64,000 nucleotides of DNA, taken from Burkholderia sp. WSM2230. GTDB taxonomy: Bacteria; Pseudomonadota; Gammaproteobacteria; Burkholderiales; Burkholderiaceae. The DNA lies in NCBI RefSeq assembly GCF_000472445.1, contig NZ_AXAJ01000007.1, forward strand, positions 62,750-126,749, in the 5' to 3' direction. Positions 8,936-17,698 of the stretch are shown here, piece after piece. Under the pieces are notes generated by a model. That model was given only the letters and a program-made list of their open reading frames with translations, did no database searches and was not told the origin of the DNA. Numbering within the stretch: the first letter of the stretch is position 1; each line of letters begins with the position of its first letter. Position numbers and translations under genes: made by a program.

Positions 8936-10452
8936 AGTTGCAACGCGCCGGCCGGGCCGCGCTCGCATTTTCCGCGGCGGCGAGCGCGGGCATGCTCGCC
9001 GCCTGTGCCGTCGGGCCCGACTACACGCGGCCGCAGGCCGAGGTGCCGCCTGCATGGAACGCGGATTCGTATTGGCGCGTTGCGGCTCCCTCGCATGCGC
9101 CGATGGATCCGGACTGGTGGAATGTCTATCGCGACTCCACGCTCGCCGCGCTGGAAACGCAGGCGCTCGCGCAGAACCAGACACTCGTCGCCGCAAATGC
9201 GCACTATCAGCAGGCGAAGGCGACGCTTGCTAAGACGCGTGCGCAGCAGGTTCCTGAAGTGGACCTCGCGGCATCGGCATCGCGCTTTCGCATTTCGCAC
9301 GACAGGCCGCTCACCAATTACGCGGTGCCGACTGTCTCCACCGTGCAGAACAATCTGCAACTCGGTCCTACGATCAACTACGACACGGACCTGTTTGGCC
9401 GCATACGCCGTCAGGTGGAAGGCGCAACGGCTTCCGCCGGGCAGTCGGCTGACGATCTCGCGAACGCGCGGCTCGTCCTCACTACCGAGGTCGCGACCGA
9501 CTACTTCTCGTTGCGCGAACTCGACACCGAGATCGACGTGCTGAATCAATCGGTGACGCTGCAGCAAAAAGCGCTCGACTACGTGAATGCCCAGCACGAT
9601 CTGGGTGCGGTGTCAGGCCTCGACGTATTGCAGCAGAAGTCGCTGCTCGACACCACGCGTGTGCAGGCGCAACTGTTGTTGAACCAGCGCGCGCAATACG
9701 AGCATGCAATCGCCGCGCTCGTCGGCGTGCCGGCGCCGCAATTCTCGATCGAACCGAAGGTGCTCAATTTTCAGGTGCCGGCCATTGCGCTGGGCGTGCC
9801 GAGCGACCTGCTGCAGCGCCGGCCCGACATTGCCTCGGCCGAGCGAGCGATGGCGGCGGCCAATGCGCAGATCGGTGTCGCGAAAGCGGCGTTTTTTCCG
9901 AGCCTCACGCTGACGCCGGGCATCGGCTGGGAAGCCACTCAGTTCGCCAGCCTGCTGAGTGCGCCGACGCTGATGTGGACGCTCGGCGCGGCAGCGGGCC
10001 AGGTGCTGTTCGACGGCGGCCGCCGCGCGGCCAACGTGCAGTTCGCGAGCGAAGGCTACAAGGCGACTGAAGCCAACTATCGTCAGACGGTGCTGGACGC
10101 GTTCGAGCAGGTGCAGGACGGTATCACGGGTCTTGCGGTGCTGGACGGCGCGGCGAAGCAGTCGGAAGAAGCGGTTGCAGACGCGCAACGCCTGCTCGGG
10201 CTCGCCAACGACCGCTATTCGGGCGGTCTCGTCGCCTATCTGAACGTGATCACCGCGCAGCAGTCGCTGCTCAACAGCAAGCGGCAGGACGCGCAGATTC
10301 GCGGCCAGCAGATGACGCTTTCGGTGGCGCTCGTGAAGGCGCTGGGCGGCGGCTGGGAAGACGGCGCCGGAGTTGCCGACGCCGCGGCCGGCGGCAGTCG
10401 CCATGACGCGCAGACGGGTGACGCGATGCAAGCGCGCGCTGCGGCGCCGTAA
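8932..10452 (+). CDS. NodT-family outer-membrane efflux lipoprotein
   Basis: Outer-membrane channel of about 506 residues belonging to the NodT/OprM group. I chose the GTG at 8932, which overlaps the adaptor stop. It gives a signal peptide with lipobox LAAC (Cys25) followed by the family hallmark AVGPDYTRP. Two repeated TolC-like domains follow, including the conserved DLLQRRPDIASAERAMAAANA. The frame is open upstream to 8692, but that region is antisense-like and Arg-rich. The last ~40 residues form a low-complexity Ala/Gly/Asp tail beyond the usual family end. Confidence 0.92.
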   Translation: MKLQRAGRAALAFSAAASAGMLAACAVGPDYTRPQAEVPPAWNADSYWRVAAPSHAPMDPDWWNVYRDSTLAALETQALAQNQTLVAANAHYQQAKATLAKTRAQQVPEVDLAASASRFRISHDRPLTNYAVPTVSTVQNNLQLGPTINYDTDLFGRIRRQVEGATASAGQSADDLANARLVLTTEVATDYFSLRELDTEIDVLNQSVTLQQKALDYVNAQHDLGAVSGLDVLQQKSLLDTTRVQAQLLLNQRAQYEHAIAALVGVPAPQFSIEPKVLNFQVPAIALGVPSDLLQRRPDIASAERAMAAANAQIGVAKAAFFPSLTLTPGIGWEATQFASLLSAPTLMWTLGAAAGQVLFDGGRRAANVQFASEGYKATEANYRQTVLDAFEQVQDGITGLAVLDGAAKQSEEAVADAQRLLGLANDRYSGGLVAYLNVITAQQSLLNSKRQDAQIRGQQMTLSVALVKALGGGWEDGAGVADAAAGGSRHDAQTGDAMQARAAAP

Positions 10453-10511
10453 GTCACGGCACGCGTGGTAGACGCAGGAAGCCGGTGGAAAAAGCCATGC
10501 AAGCCGTTTCG

Positions 10512-10517
10512 TATAAT
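10512..10517 (+). promoter_or_regulatory. Consensus -10 element before the two-component operon
   Basis: A perfect TATAAT lies 20 bases before the response-regulator ATG, with AGGGGA as ribosome binding site at 10526-10531. The matching -35 position is A-rich and not consensus, as expected for an activator-dependent promoter. It suggests that the regulator/kinase pair has its own start in addition to read-through from the efflux operon. Confidence 0.5.
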
Positions 10518-10537
10518 GCATACACTAGGGGACGCGC

Positions 10538-11224
10538 ATGAAATTGCTGATTGTTGAAGACGAGCACAAGGTGGTGGACTACCTGCGCTCCGGTTTGACA
10601 GAGCAGGGCTGGGTCGTGGATGTCGCGCTCGACGGCGAAGAGGGCATGCATCTGGCCACCGAGTTCGATTACGACGTCATCGTGCTCGACGTCATGCTGC
10701 CCAAGCGCGACGGCTTCAGCGTGCTGAAGGCGCTGCGCATGCGCAAGTCGACGCCGGTCATCATGCTGACCGCGCGCGATCATGTGAACGACCGCGTGCG
10801 CGGGTTGCGCGAAGGCGCCGACGACTACCTCACCAAACCGTTTTCGTTCCTCGAGCTGGTCGAGCGGCTGCATGCGTTGGCGCGCCGCACGCGTTCGCAG
10901 GAATCCACGCTGATTTCCGTTGGCGACCTGTTCGTCGATCTGATTGGACGGCGCGCGACGCGCGACGGCGTGCGCCTCGATCTGACCGCGAAGGAATTCC
11001 AGTTGCTGAGCGTTCTGGCCCGCAGGCAAGGCGATATTCTGTCGAAGACGGCGATTACCGAACTTGTATGGGACGTCAATTTCGACAGTCATACGAATGT
11101 GGTGGAGACAGCAATCAAACGATTGCGCGCCAAGCTCGATGGCCCGTTTCCGTCGAAGCTGCTGCATACCGTGCGCGGCATGGGCTACGTGCTCGAAGTG
11201 CGCGAAGAGGCAGAGCAGTCATGA
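10538..11224 (+). CDS. Heavy-metal-type OmpR-family response regulator (CusR/IrlR-like)
   Basis: A 228-residue response regulator. The receiver domain has acidic residues E7/D8, phospho-acceptor D51 in VIVLDVMLP, and the conserved Lys in DDYLTKPF near residue 101. The C-terminal OmpR/PhoB winged helix ends in the usual TVRGMGYVLE. The sequence resembles the CzcR/SilR/CopR/IrlR subgroup, which pairs with metal-responsive kinases. Its stop overlaps the kinase start by four bases (ATGA). It follows the RND efflux operon by 85 bases and most likely regulates it. The true signal could be metal or another envelope stress. Confidence 0.9.
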   Translation: MKLLIVEDEHKVVDYLRSGLTEQGWVVDVALDGEEGMHLATEFDYDVIVLDVMLPKRDGFSVLKALRMRKSTPVIMLTARDHVNDRVRGLREGADDYLTKPFSFLELVERLHALARRTRSQESTLISVGDLFVDLIGRRATRDGVRLDLTAKEFQLLSVLARRQGDILSKTAITELVWDVNFDSHTNVVETAIKRLRAKLDGPFPSKLLHTVRGMGYVLEVREEAEQS

Positions 11225-12714
11225 ACCGTTCCATCGCGCGGCGGCTTGCATTGATGTTCGCGCTTGTTGCGCTGTTCGTGTTTACGCTTGTGGGCGCGGG
11301 GCTTTTTGCCGTGTTGCGCACGCAGCTCGAGAGCCACTTGCGCGAGTCGCTCGACGACCGCGCGCAAATTGCGCGGCTCATCTGCAATCACGGGCTGACG
11401 CCTGAAAAATGGCGCATGTCGCGTGAAAAACTCACCGACATGACGCCGCACGACCGCAGCACCGTCTACGCGGTCACGAGCATTGAGCCGTCCTACAACT
11501 ACGGCAAGCCGATCGAAGGCACGACGGTTAAGACGTGGCCTGGCGGCTACGCGCGCGTGAAGCCGGCGGGCGGCGGCGAAGACATGCTCACCACCACCGT
11601 GTCCATTCCCGGCTATTCCACGCGTCCGCCGATGCAGTTGCAGGTTGCTTCGAGCTACCTGCCGAACATTCGCACGATGCGCGTTTTCGGTTTCGCGCTC
11701 GCTGCGCTGTCGGCGCTCGGCAGTCTCGCGGTGCTGCTGCTCAGTTACTCCGTCACGCGCATCGGCCTCGCGCCGCTCACGCGCCTCACGCGCGACGCGT
11801 CCGCTGTCAGTCCCAACAATCGCTCGCAGCGGCTGAATACTGCGTCGTTGCCGCACGAGCTGAACGATCTCGCGAATTCGTTCAACGGCGCGCTGGAACG
11901 GCTCGACGGTGCGTATTGCCGGCTCGAATCGTTCAATGCCGATGTCGCGCATGAACTGCGCACGCCCGTCACCATTCTGATCGGGCAGACCGAAGTCGCT
12001 TTGACGCGCAATCGTTCCGTCGACGATTTGCGTCACACGCTGCAATCGAATCTCGAGGAATTCGAACGCATGCGCGCGATCATCAACGACATGCTGTTCC
12101 TCGCGCGCGCCGATCAGGGCGAGCGCGCGACCGGCCTCATGCAAGTATCGCTCGCGGCAGAGGTCGCGCATACATTGGAGTTTCTGGAAATACCGCTCGA
12201 AGAAGCGCGGGTGCATGCGCGCCTGCATGGCGACGCCGTCGCGCACGTGAACCGCTCGTTGTTCGGCCGCGCCTGCGCGAATCTGTTGATGAACGCAATC
12301 CAGCATTGCCAGCCGGGCGCGGAAATCAGCGTGAGGATCGTGCGCGAAGCGGAGCAGGTGCGCATAGAAGTCGCGAATCCCGGCGAGCCGATCGAGCCCG
12401 CCGTGCTCGAACATCTTTTCGACCGTTTTTATCGCGCGGAAGCCTCGCGCACGAATAGTCGCGAGAATCACGGCCTCGGTCTTGCAATCGTCAAGGCGAT
12501 TGCAGAGATGCATAGGGGCAGCGTGTCCGTGAGAAGCGAGAACGGTGTGAACACTTTTGCGTTTTCCGTTGCCGATTCGCGTGTCGAGAGCGTCGCGCAG
12601 CCTTTGCGTGCGAATGCCCCTGCGAATGCAGCAGCAAATGCTGTGAATACAGCGAGCGGGAGCGGGCCAGCGTCGGCTTCCTATTCGTCGCTCGCGAAAG
12701 GCAAGTCCGCCTGA
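11221..12714 (+). CDS. Heavy-metal-type sensor histidine kinase (CusS/IrlS-like)
   Basis: Inner-membrane sensor kinase of 497 residues, started at the ATG overlapping the regulator stop. TM1 lies at about residues 8-30 and a periplasmic domain of about 130 residues follows. TM2 (FALAALSALGSLAVLLLSY) leads into HAMP (TRIGLAPLTRLTRDA), then HisKA with phospho-acceptor H244 in DVAHELRTP, then a HATPase with NLLMNAIQH and NHGLGLAIV. The layout matches CzcS/SilS/CopS kinases. After the ATPase domain the protein has an Ala/Asn/Ser-rich tail of about 50 residues whose last bases overlap the oppositely oriented dinB. Confidence 0.9.
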   Translation: MNRSIARRLALMFALVALFVFTLVGAGLFAVLRTQLESHLRESLDDRAQIARLICNHGLTPEKWRMSREKLTDMTPHDRSTVYAVTSIEPSYNYGKPIEGTTVKTWPGGYARVKPAGGGEDMLTTTVSIPGYSTRPPMQLQVASSYLPNIRTMRVFGFALAALSALGSLAVLLLSYSVTRIGLAPLTRLTRDASAVSPNNRSQRLNTASLPHELNDLANSFNGALERLDGAYCRLESFNADVAHELRTPVTILIGQTEVALTRNRSVDDLRHTLQSNLEEFERMRAIINDMLFLARADQGERATGLMQVSLAAEVAHTLEFLEIPLEEARVHARLHGDAVAHVNRSLFGRACANLLMNAIQHCQPGAEISVRIVREAEQVRIEVANPGEPIEPAVLEHLFDRFYRAEASRTNSRENHGLGLAIVKAIAEMHRGSVSVRSENGVNTFAFSVADSRVESVAQPLRANAPANAAANAVNTASGSGPASASYSSLAKGKSA

Positions 12715-13847
12715 ACCGGCAGACGGCGCTCTGGCGGCTGGGCGCTGGCGAGGCTCAATGCGCTCACCCGTACGCCGAGCAGGCGCAGCTTGCGGTTCAA
12801 TTCCACGCGCCGCAGACATTCGGTGGCCGCGCGGCGTATTTCGGCGGCGTCGGCGGTGGGCATGTCGAGCGTCAGGTCGCGCGTGACCGTGCGGAAATCG
12901 TCATAGCGCAGCTTGATGCCGACCGTCTTGCCTACATAGCCCTTGCGCACGAGATCTTCGGCGACCCGCACGCACAATCCGGTAAACGAACTCGACAACG
13001 CCGGGCGGTCGTGACGCGGATGCAGATCGCGCTCGAAGGTCGTTTCGCGGCTCATCGATTTCGGTTCCGATTCGACTACCACCGGGCGTTCATCCTCGCC
13101 TTGCGCCACTCGCATCAACCACGCCGAGTAGCTGCGCCCAAAGTGATCCTGCAACAGTCCCGCGTCCGCCGCGGCCAGATCGCCGACTGTGGCAATGCCG
13201 AGCGCCGTGAGTTTTTCCGCTGCCTTTGGGCCGATGCCGTTCACCTTGCGCACGGGCAGCGGCCACACGCGCAGCGGCACGTCGGCGGGCGTGAGGATCG
13301 TGAGGCCGTCCGGCTTGTCGAGTTCTGAGCCGATCTTGGCGAGCAGCTTGTTCGGCGCCACGCAGATCGAGCACGTGAGGCCGGTGGCCTGATTCACCGC
13401 CTGCTTGATGCGCGCGGCGATGTCGCGCGGCTCGCCCGGCAAGTCCGTGAGATCGATATAGATTTCGTCGATGCCGCGGTCTTCGATGCGGTCGGTGAAC
13501 GTGGCCACCGCGGCCTTGAATAGCCGCGAGTAATGACGGTATGAATCGAAATCGGTGGGCAGCAGGATGGCGTCCGGCGCGAGCACCGCTGCCTTCATCA
13601 TGCCCATTGCGGAAAATACGCCGAGCGCGCGCGCTTCATACGTGGACGTGGTCACCACGCCGCGCCCCGCGTAGTCTCGCAGTTTCGCAAAACGGCGGCT
13701 GCCGTCTGCGAGCGTTTCCGGCGCGCTGTTGCGGCCGCCGCCTATTACCACGGCCTTGCCGCGCAGTTCCGGATAACGCAATAGCTCGACGGACGCGTAG
13801 AACGCGTCCATGTCGAGATGCGCGATACGGCGGCTTGCTGAACTCAT
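12681..13847 (-). CDS. dinB: DNA polymerase IV (DinB), Y-family translesion polymerase
   Basis: A 388-residue error-prone DNA polymerase. The palm contains HLDMDAFYASVE (catalytic D12) and GIDEIYIDLT (D127/E128 as the second acidic pair). The helix-hairpin-helix region GIGPKAAEKL follows, then the little finger. A segment of about 22 residues (RNSAPETLADGSRRFAKLRD) is inserted after the VVIGGG strand compared with E. coli Pol IV, as I recall from Burkholderia homologues. The C-terminal QADLPF matches the beta-clamp-binding motif QxxLxF. The gene end overlaps the upstream kinase gene by 34 bases in convergent orientation. No LexA box was identified upstream by eye. Confidence 0.93.
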   Translation of the reverse strand: MSSASRRIAHLDMDAFYASVELLRYPELRGKAVVIGGGRNSAPETLADGSRRFAKLRDYAGRGVVTTSTYEARALGVFSAMGMMKAAVLAPDAILLPTDFDSYRHYSRLFKAAVATFTDRIEDRGIDEIYIDLTDLPGEPRDIAARIKQAVNQATGLTCSICVAPNKLLAKIGSELDKPDGLTILTPADVPLRVWPLPVRKVNGIGPKAAEKLTALGIATVGDLAAADAGLLQDHFGRSYSAWLMRVAQGEDERPVVVESEPKSMSRETTFERDLHPRHDRPALSSSFTGLCVRVAEDLVRKGYVGKTVGIKLRYDDFRTVTRDLTLDMPTADAAEIRRAATECLRRVELNRKLRLLGVRVSALSLASAQPPERRLPVQADLPFASDE

Positions 13848-13906
13848 GGAAGGCTAAAACGGATGGCACCCGTAATAGTACCTTGCTCCGCCTTCCCGGG
13901 TGCCGC

Positions 13907-14575
13907 CTAGAAGCGATAGCTCACGCCGAGTTGCACGACCGGGTAGATCTTGTAGCGCTCTACCTTGTCGTTGATCTTCTGTTCCTGCTCGTCGATGTTC
14001 GCCTGCGTCGTGAACATGGAGTAAATCGCGGGCACGTTGTAGTGCGTGCGCGGACGGCCATAAGCGACGCCAACGTCGAAGGTGAGCCCGAAGCCCTTCG
14101 AGACCGGCTTGTGTCCGTAGCCGATGCCGACATAGGGCATCACGCGCGGCAGCGTGACTGTCGCCGACGGTGCGGGGCCGACGGCCGGCACGTAGTCGTC
14201 GCCGATCTTGTAGTTGCCTTGCGCGTTCGGCACGGCGTGGGCCGACAGTTCGTCGTCGTTGATGAGCGCGCCGGCCGTCAGCCGGAAGCCGCTCGAGCGG
14301 AACGGGAACACGTCGAGATAGAGGCCGCCTTGCAGCAGCTTGAGGTGGCCGTCGTACTGATTTTCGTTGACGTTGAACGAATGCGAGAAGCCGAGCCCCT
14401 CGAATTCCGCATGCACGCCCGTCCATGAATTGATCGGCATTGCAGCGCCAATGCCTGCGCCGAGGGTGCCGCCATGCACATACACTTCCTGCGCGTGCGC
14501 CGCGCCGCCAAGCGCCGCCAACGCGGCAATCGCGGCCGCCGCCGCACCTTTTACCTGCCGTTTCACCTTCACCAC
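13907..14575 (-). CDS. Small outer-membrane beta-barrel protein, function unknown
   Basis: Exported protein of about 222 residues. A signal peptide (GAAAAAIAALAALGGAAHA) is followed by alternating amphipathic strands and ends in VSYRF, the terminal aromatic typical of outer-membrane barrels. I prefer the GTG at 14575 because GGGAGA lies five bases upstream; the ATG at 14605 has no visible ribosome site and would place ten extra residues before the signal peptide. The content resembles eight-stranded barrels of the OmpW/OmpA-like size class, with a coiled stretch (IDEQEQKINDKVERYK) near the C-terminus. It lies 59 bases upstream of dinB on the same strand. Confidence 0.75.
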   Translation of the reverse strand: MVKVKRQVKGAAAAAIAALAALGGAAHAQEVYVHGGTLGAGIGAAMPINSWTGVHAEFEGLGFSHSFNVNENQYDGHLKLLQGGLYLDVFPFRSSGFRLTAGALINDDELSAHAVPNAQGNYKIGDDYVPAVGPAPSATVTLPRVMPYVGIGYGHKPVSKGFGLTFDVGVAYGRPRTHYNVPAIYSMFTTQANIDEQEQKINDKVERYKIYPVVQLGVSYRF

Positions 14576-14844
14576 CGTTTGTCTCCCGACAAAAACACAT
14601 TGCATGCGGGGACTTTACGGTTTGACCATGCAGTTCAAATGCATGAATAGCGGGCAATTCTGGCGGCTCTTCAGGCTCAAGTTCGTCGCCGGCAAAAAAC
14701 GGAAAAAACGCCCCGCAACTTGTGCCGGTAAACGGGGCGACGCGGCCTGGCTCGACAGAATAGCCCTGTTTCCAGGGGCTATTCGGGGAATTGTGCAGCC
14801 TGGCTCGCTTCGATAATGCGTCGCTTGAAAAGCATTCGATTTGA

Positions 14845-14866
14845 GGCGGGCGCGTTCGCGCCCGCC
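14845..14866 (-). terminator. GC-rich hairpin after the YceI gene
   Basis: GGCGGGCGCG and CGCGCCCGCC form a 9-10 bp stem with a minimal loop, starting 9 bases after the YceI stop. No clear U-tract follows on the minus strand, so it may be a weak terminator or an mRNA 3' stabiliser. Confidence 0.4.
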
Positions 14867-14874
14867 ATGAAGAT

Positions 14875-15453
14875 TTACTGCTTGATGCCTTCGGCCTGAA
14901 TGTGCAGCGTAGTCTGCATCTTGAAGCCGTAGGTCTTGCCGAAGTCGACGCCGAAATCGTCGCGGTTGAACGTCGCGGTGGATTCCGTGCCGCACACTTC
15001 ACGCTTGAGCATCGGGTTCACGAAGCACTTGAACGACTCGATCTTCAGGTTGACCGGCTTTGTCACGCCATGCATGGTCAGCGTGCCGATCACTTCCACG
15101 GGCTTGTCGCCTTCAAAGCGGATCTGCGTGCCCTTGTAGGTCGCGCTCGGGTACTTCGCGACGTCGAAGAACTTGTCGCTGACCAGTTCCGAATCGAGCT
15201 TGTCATTGCCGATGTCCACCGAGGCCATGTCGATTGTTACCTCGACGCTGCCTGTCTTTGCCGCGCGATCCAGCACGACGGTACCGCTACTCTTCTTGAA
15301 CTTGCCGCGCCAGATAGACACGCCGCCGAAGTGGTCGGTTTCGAAGCTCGGGGCGGTGTGCGTCGGATCGAGCTGATACGTATCGGCGGCCATTGTGTTG
15401 AACGACAATGCGGCGGCCAGTGCGCCCGCGGCGAGCAGGGATTGCTTCTTCAA
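14875..15453 (-). CDS. YceI-family periplasmic protein 1
   Basis: A 192-residue secreted lipocalin-like protein. The signal peptide is [23 protein letters not shown], with cleavage expected before [10 protein letters not shown], the classical YceI mature start. The body contains [25 protein letters not shown] and [14 protein letters not shown], all canonical. YceI proteins bind isoprenoid-type lipids and are linked to alkaline or osmotic stress and to cytochrome b561 partners. A Cys pair (FKCF, REVCG) near residues 147-161 could form a disulfide. It lies 61 bases downstream of the second YceI gene, so the two are probably co-transcribed. Confidence 0.92.
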   Translation of the reverse strand: MKKQSLLAAGALAAALSFNTMAADTYQLDPTHTAPSFETDHFGGVSIWRGKFKKSSGTVVLDRAAKTGSVEVTIDMASVDIGNDKLDSELVSDKFFDVAKYPSATYKGTQIRFEGDKPVEVIGTLTMHGVTKPVNLKIESFKCFVNPMLKREVCGTESTATFNRDDFGVDFGKTYGFKMQTTLHIQAEGIKQ

Positions 15454-15514
15454 GATGTTCTCCAGGTTTTGAAAAGTGCTATGACGCTTGAATGTTTTGC
15501 TTCGATGCTGCTAA

Positions 15515-16078
15515 TCACTTCTTCGAGGCGACGAGGTGGAACCTGATGACGACTTCGTCGGCGACCACTGAGGTGTCTTTCCACTCGCCAGTGCCCACAT
15601 CGAATTGCGAGCGCCTGATCGGCAATGAACCGTCGAAGGTATGAGTCGGGCCCTGGCTCGCAATGGTGACCGGCACGACCACGGTCTGCGATTTACCCTT
15701 GATGGTGAGCTTGCCGGTAATCCTGTACTGGTTGCCGCCCGCCGGCGCGATCGCGCTCGAGACAAAGGTCGCGGCGGGATAGGTCGCGCTGTCGAACCAC
15801 TCCTTGCCTTGTGCCTGCTTGTTGTAATCGTCCGCGCCCAGGTCGTAGCTGCCGGTGTCGATCGACACGCTGGCGGTGCCCGCCGTCGGCTTTGCCGGAT
15901 CGAAAGACAGTTGCGCCGAAAACTTCCTGAACTTGCCGTCGACGGGCACGTTCATCTGTTTCGTCGTCGCGATCACGGTGCTTTTGCTCGTGTCGACGTC
16001 GGCGTATGCGAAGCTCGTGCCGAACAGCGAAAGGGCGGCGACGCCCGCGAGAATGGAGTGATGAAGTGTGGTTTTCAT
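15515..16078 (-). CDS. YceI-family periplasmic protein 2
   Basis: A 187-residue secreted YceI homologue, diverged from its neighbour. A signal peptide (MKTTLHHSILAGVAALSLFGTSFAYA) precedes DVDTSKSTVIATTKQMNVPVDGKF. Conserved strands such as YPAATFVSS and GKLTIKGKSQTVVVPV support the fold. The frame stays open upstream to 16558, but the ATG at 16078 fits the signal peptide and has AGGA about 11 bases upstream; an ATG four codons earlier is possible. In related genomes YceI pairs often follow a cytochrome b561 gene; none is present here. Confidence 0.88.
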   Translation of the reverse strand: MKTTLHHSILAGVAALSLFGTSFAYADVDTSKSTVIATTKQMNVPVDGKFRKFSAQLSFDPAKPTAGTASVSIDTGSYDLGADDYNKQAQGKEWFDSATYPAATFVSSAIAPAGGNQYRITGKLTIKGKSQTVVVPVTIASQGPTHTFDGSLPIRRSQFDVGTGEWKDTSVVADEVVIRFHLVASKK

Positions 16079-16388
16079 GGTGGTACGCATCCTATCGAAC
16101 CCGTGTGCGTTAATTGCACACGGCGGGGAATTTGATTGCCAACAGGTCGTAGCGAATCCGCGCCGGCGAGCTGCTTCATGCGTTGCCGCGTCGAGTGCGA
16201 ATAGTAGGGATGTCAAAGGGAGCCGAATAGGCGGAGACGGGAGAACACATCGTTCTACTGGTGACCTTAATGCATTCAGGCTCGCGAGTTGCGTCGAAAC
16301 AGGCAGAAGAGCGAAGGCAAAGCCAGCCTGGGTTATCCTGCGCACCGGGCGTTGCCCACGTACAACCATCCATTTCAGGGCTTTTGTT
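16079..16388. other. Intergenic region between divergent yceI and arsB-like genes
   Basis: About 310 bases that must hold two divergent promoters. I see no recognisable operator, hairpin or small gene; long frames here are continuations of flanking genes and lack start context. Confidence 0.5.
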
Positions 16389-17639
16389 GTGACTTCGATT
16401 TTCCTTTCATGGGGCATCGCCGCGTTCGCGACAGCCGGCGTGATCACCCGACCTTTCAAATGGCCCGAGGCAGTATGGGCGGTGGCGGGCGCAGTGCTGC
16501 TGGTCTTGCTGGGGCTGTTACCGCTTCGTCTGGCGATAGAGGCCGTCGGCAAGGGCACCGACGTCTATCTGTTCCTGTTCGGCATGATGCTGCTTTCGGA
16601 AGTCGGCCGCCGCGAAGGGCTGTTCGACTGGGTCGCGGTGCTCGCGGTCAATCATGCTCAAGGCTCGCCGCGCAAGCTCTTCATGCTCGTGTATCTGGTC
16701 GGCGTGGTGATCACGGCCTTTCTTTCAAACGACGCCACCGCGGTCGTCCTCACGCCCGCCGTGTTCGCCGCCGCGAAGAAAGCGAAGACCGACCCGTTGC
16801 CGCTGCTCTTCGTCTGCGCGTTCATCGCCAATGCGGCCAGCTTCGTGCTGCCGATCTCCAATCCGGCCAACATCGTGCTGTACGGCAACCACACGCCCGC
16901 GCTGGGGCCGTGGCTGATGCGTTTCGCGTTGCCTTCGCTGCTGTCCATCGGCGCGACCTATGTGCTGCTGCGCTGGACGCAGCGCGAGGCGCTTGCCGGC
17001 ATCTGCGAGGCGAATCTGGAGCCGCTGCGGCTCTCGTCGAGTGGCCGCGTCGCGCTGGCGGGCATTGCGGTGACGGCCGTCGTGCTGCTCGCGGTATCTG
17101 CTTTCGACGTTCCGTTGGGCCTGCCGACGGCGATACTCGGTGCGTTGACGGCGGTGGTCGTGCTGATCCAGGAACGCAAGTCGCCCGTGCCGATGATCCG
17201 CGAAATATCGTGGAGCGTGCTGCCGCTCGTGGCCGCACTCTTCGTGCTGGTCGAAATGCTGGACCATACCGGCGTAATCAACCTGCTCGCCGCACTGACG
17301 CGGGCCGGAGCCGCGCATAACGAAGCGACCACCGCGGGCTGGGCCGGCGCGGCTATCGCGATCGGCAGCAACCTGATGAATAACCTGCCCGCAGGGCTGA
17401 TCGCGAGTTCCACCGTGATGCAGGCGCAAAGTCCCGAGCGCGTGATCGACGCGCTGCTGATCGGCGTCGACCTCGGGCCCAACATGTCGATCACCGGGTC
17501 GCTTGCCACCATTCTCTGGCTCAACGCAATTCGCCGCGAAGGCGAGGACGTGAGCTTCATGAAGTTCCTGAAGGTGGGAGTCGTCGTGATGTTACCCGCG
17601 CTGGCGCTTGCGCTTGGCGCACGCATTCTGATCGGCTGA
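16389..17639 (+). CDS. ArsB/NhaD-like anion permease
   Basis: Inner-membrane transporter of 416 residues with about 11-12 hydrophobic segments. I chose the GTG at 16389 (TSIFLSWGIAAF), because the upstream open frame is not membrane-like. Ion-transporter superfamily motifs are present: FLSNDATAVVLTPAVFAAA, LPISNPANIVLYG and NLMNNLPAGLIAS, the paired Asn-rich half-repeats of ArsB-type arsenite/antimonite carriers. No arsR, arsC or arsA lies nearby, so arsenite export is possible but unproven; other oxyanions or dicarboxylates remain candidates. Confidence 0.82.
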   Translation: MTSIFLSWGIAAFATAGVITRPFKWPEAVWAVAGAVLLVLLGLLPLRLAIEAVGKGTDVYLFLFGMMLLSEVGRREGLFDWVAVLAVNHAQGSPRKLFMLVYLVGVVITAFLSNDATAVVLTPAVFAAAKKAKTDPLPLLFVCAFIANAASFVLPISNPANIVLYGNHTPALGPWLMRFALPSLLSIGATYVLLRWTQREALAGICEANLEPLRLSSSGRVALAGIAVTAVVLLAVSAFDVPLGLPTAILGALTAVVVLIQERKSPVPMIREISWSVLPLVAALFVLVEMLDHTGVINLLAALTRAGAAHNEATTAGWAGAAIAIGSNLMNNLPAGLIASSTVMQAQSPERVIDALLIGVDLGPNMSITGSLATILWLNAIRREGEDVSFMKFLKVGVVVMLPALALALGARILIG

Positions 17640-17698
17640 TATGCAGCGAATCGCGAGGGCCGCCGCGCGCGCGATGCAAAGCGGCCCCGCTTCACGAG

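Noticed and set aside
11185..12819. 544-codon minus-strand frame over the metal-type kinase
   Set aside because: Antisense shadow; the kinase on the plus strand has all expected motifs and a coupled start.
14758..14786. Hairpin GAATAGCCC...GGGCTATTC as a terminator
   Set aside because: It forms an imperfect stem but no U-tract follows on either strand and its position is mid-gap; kept only as an unassigned structure.
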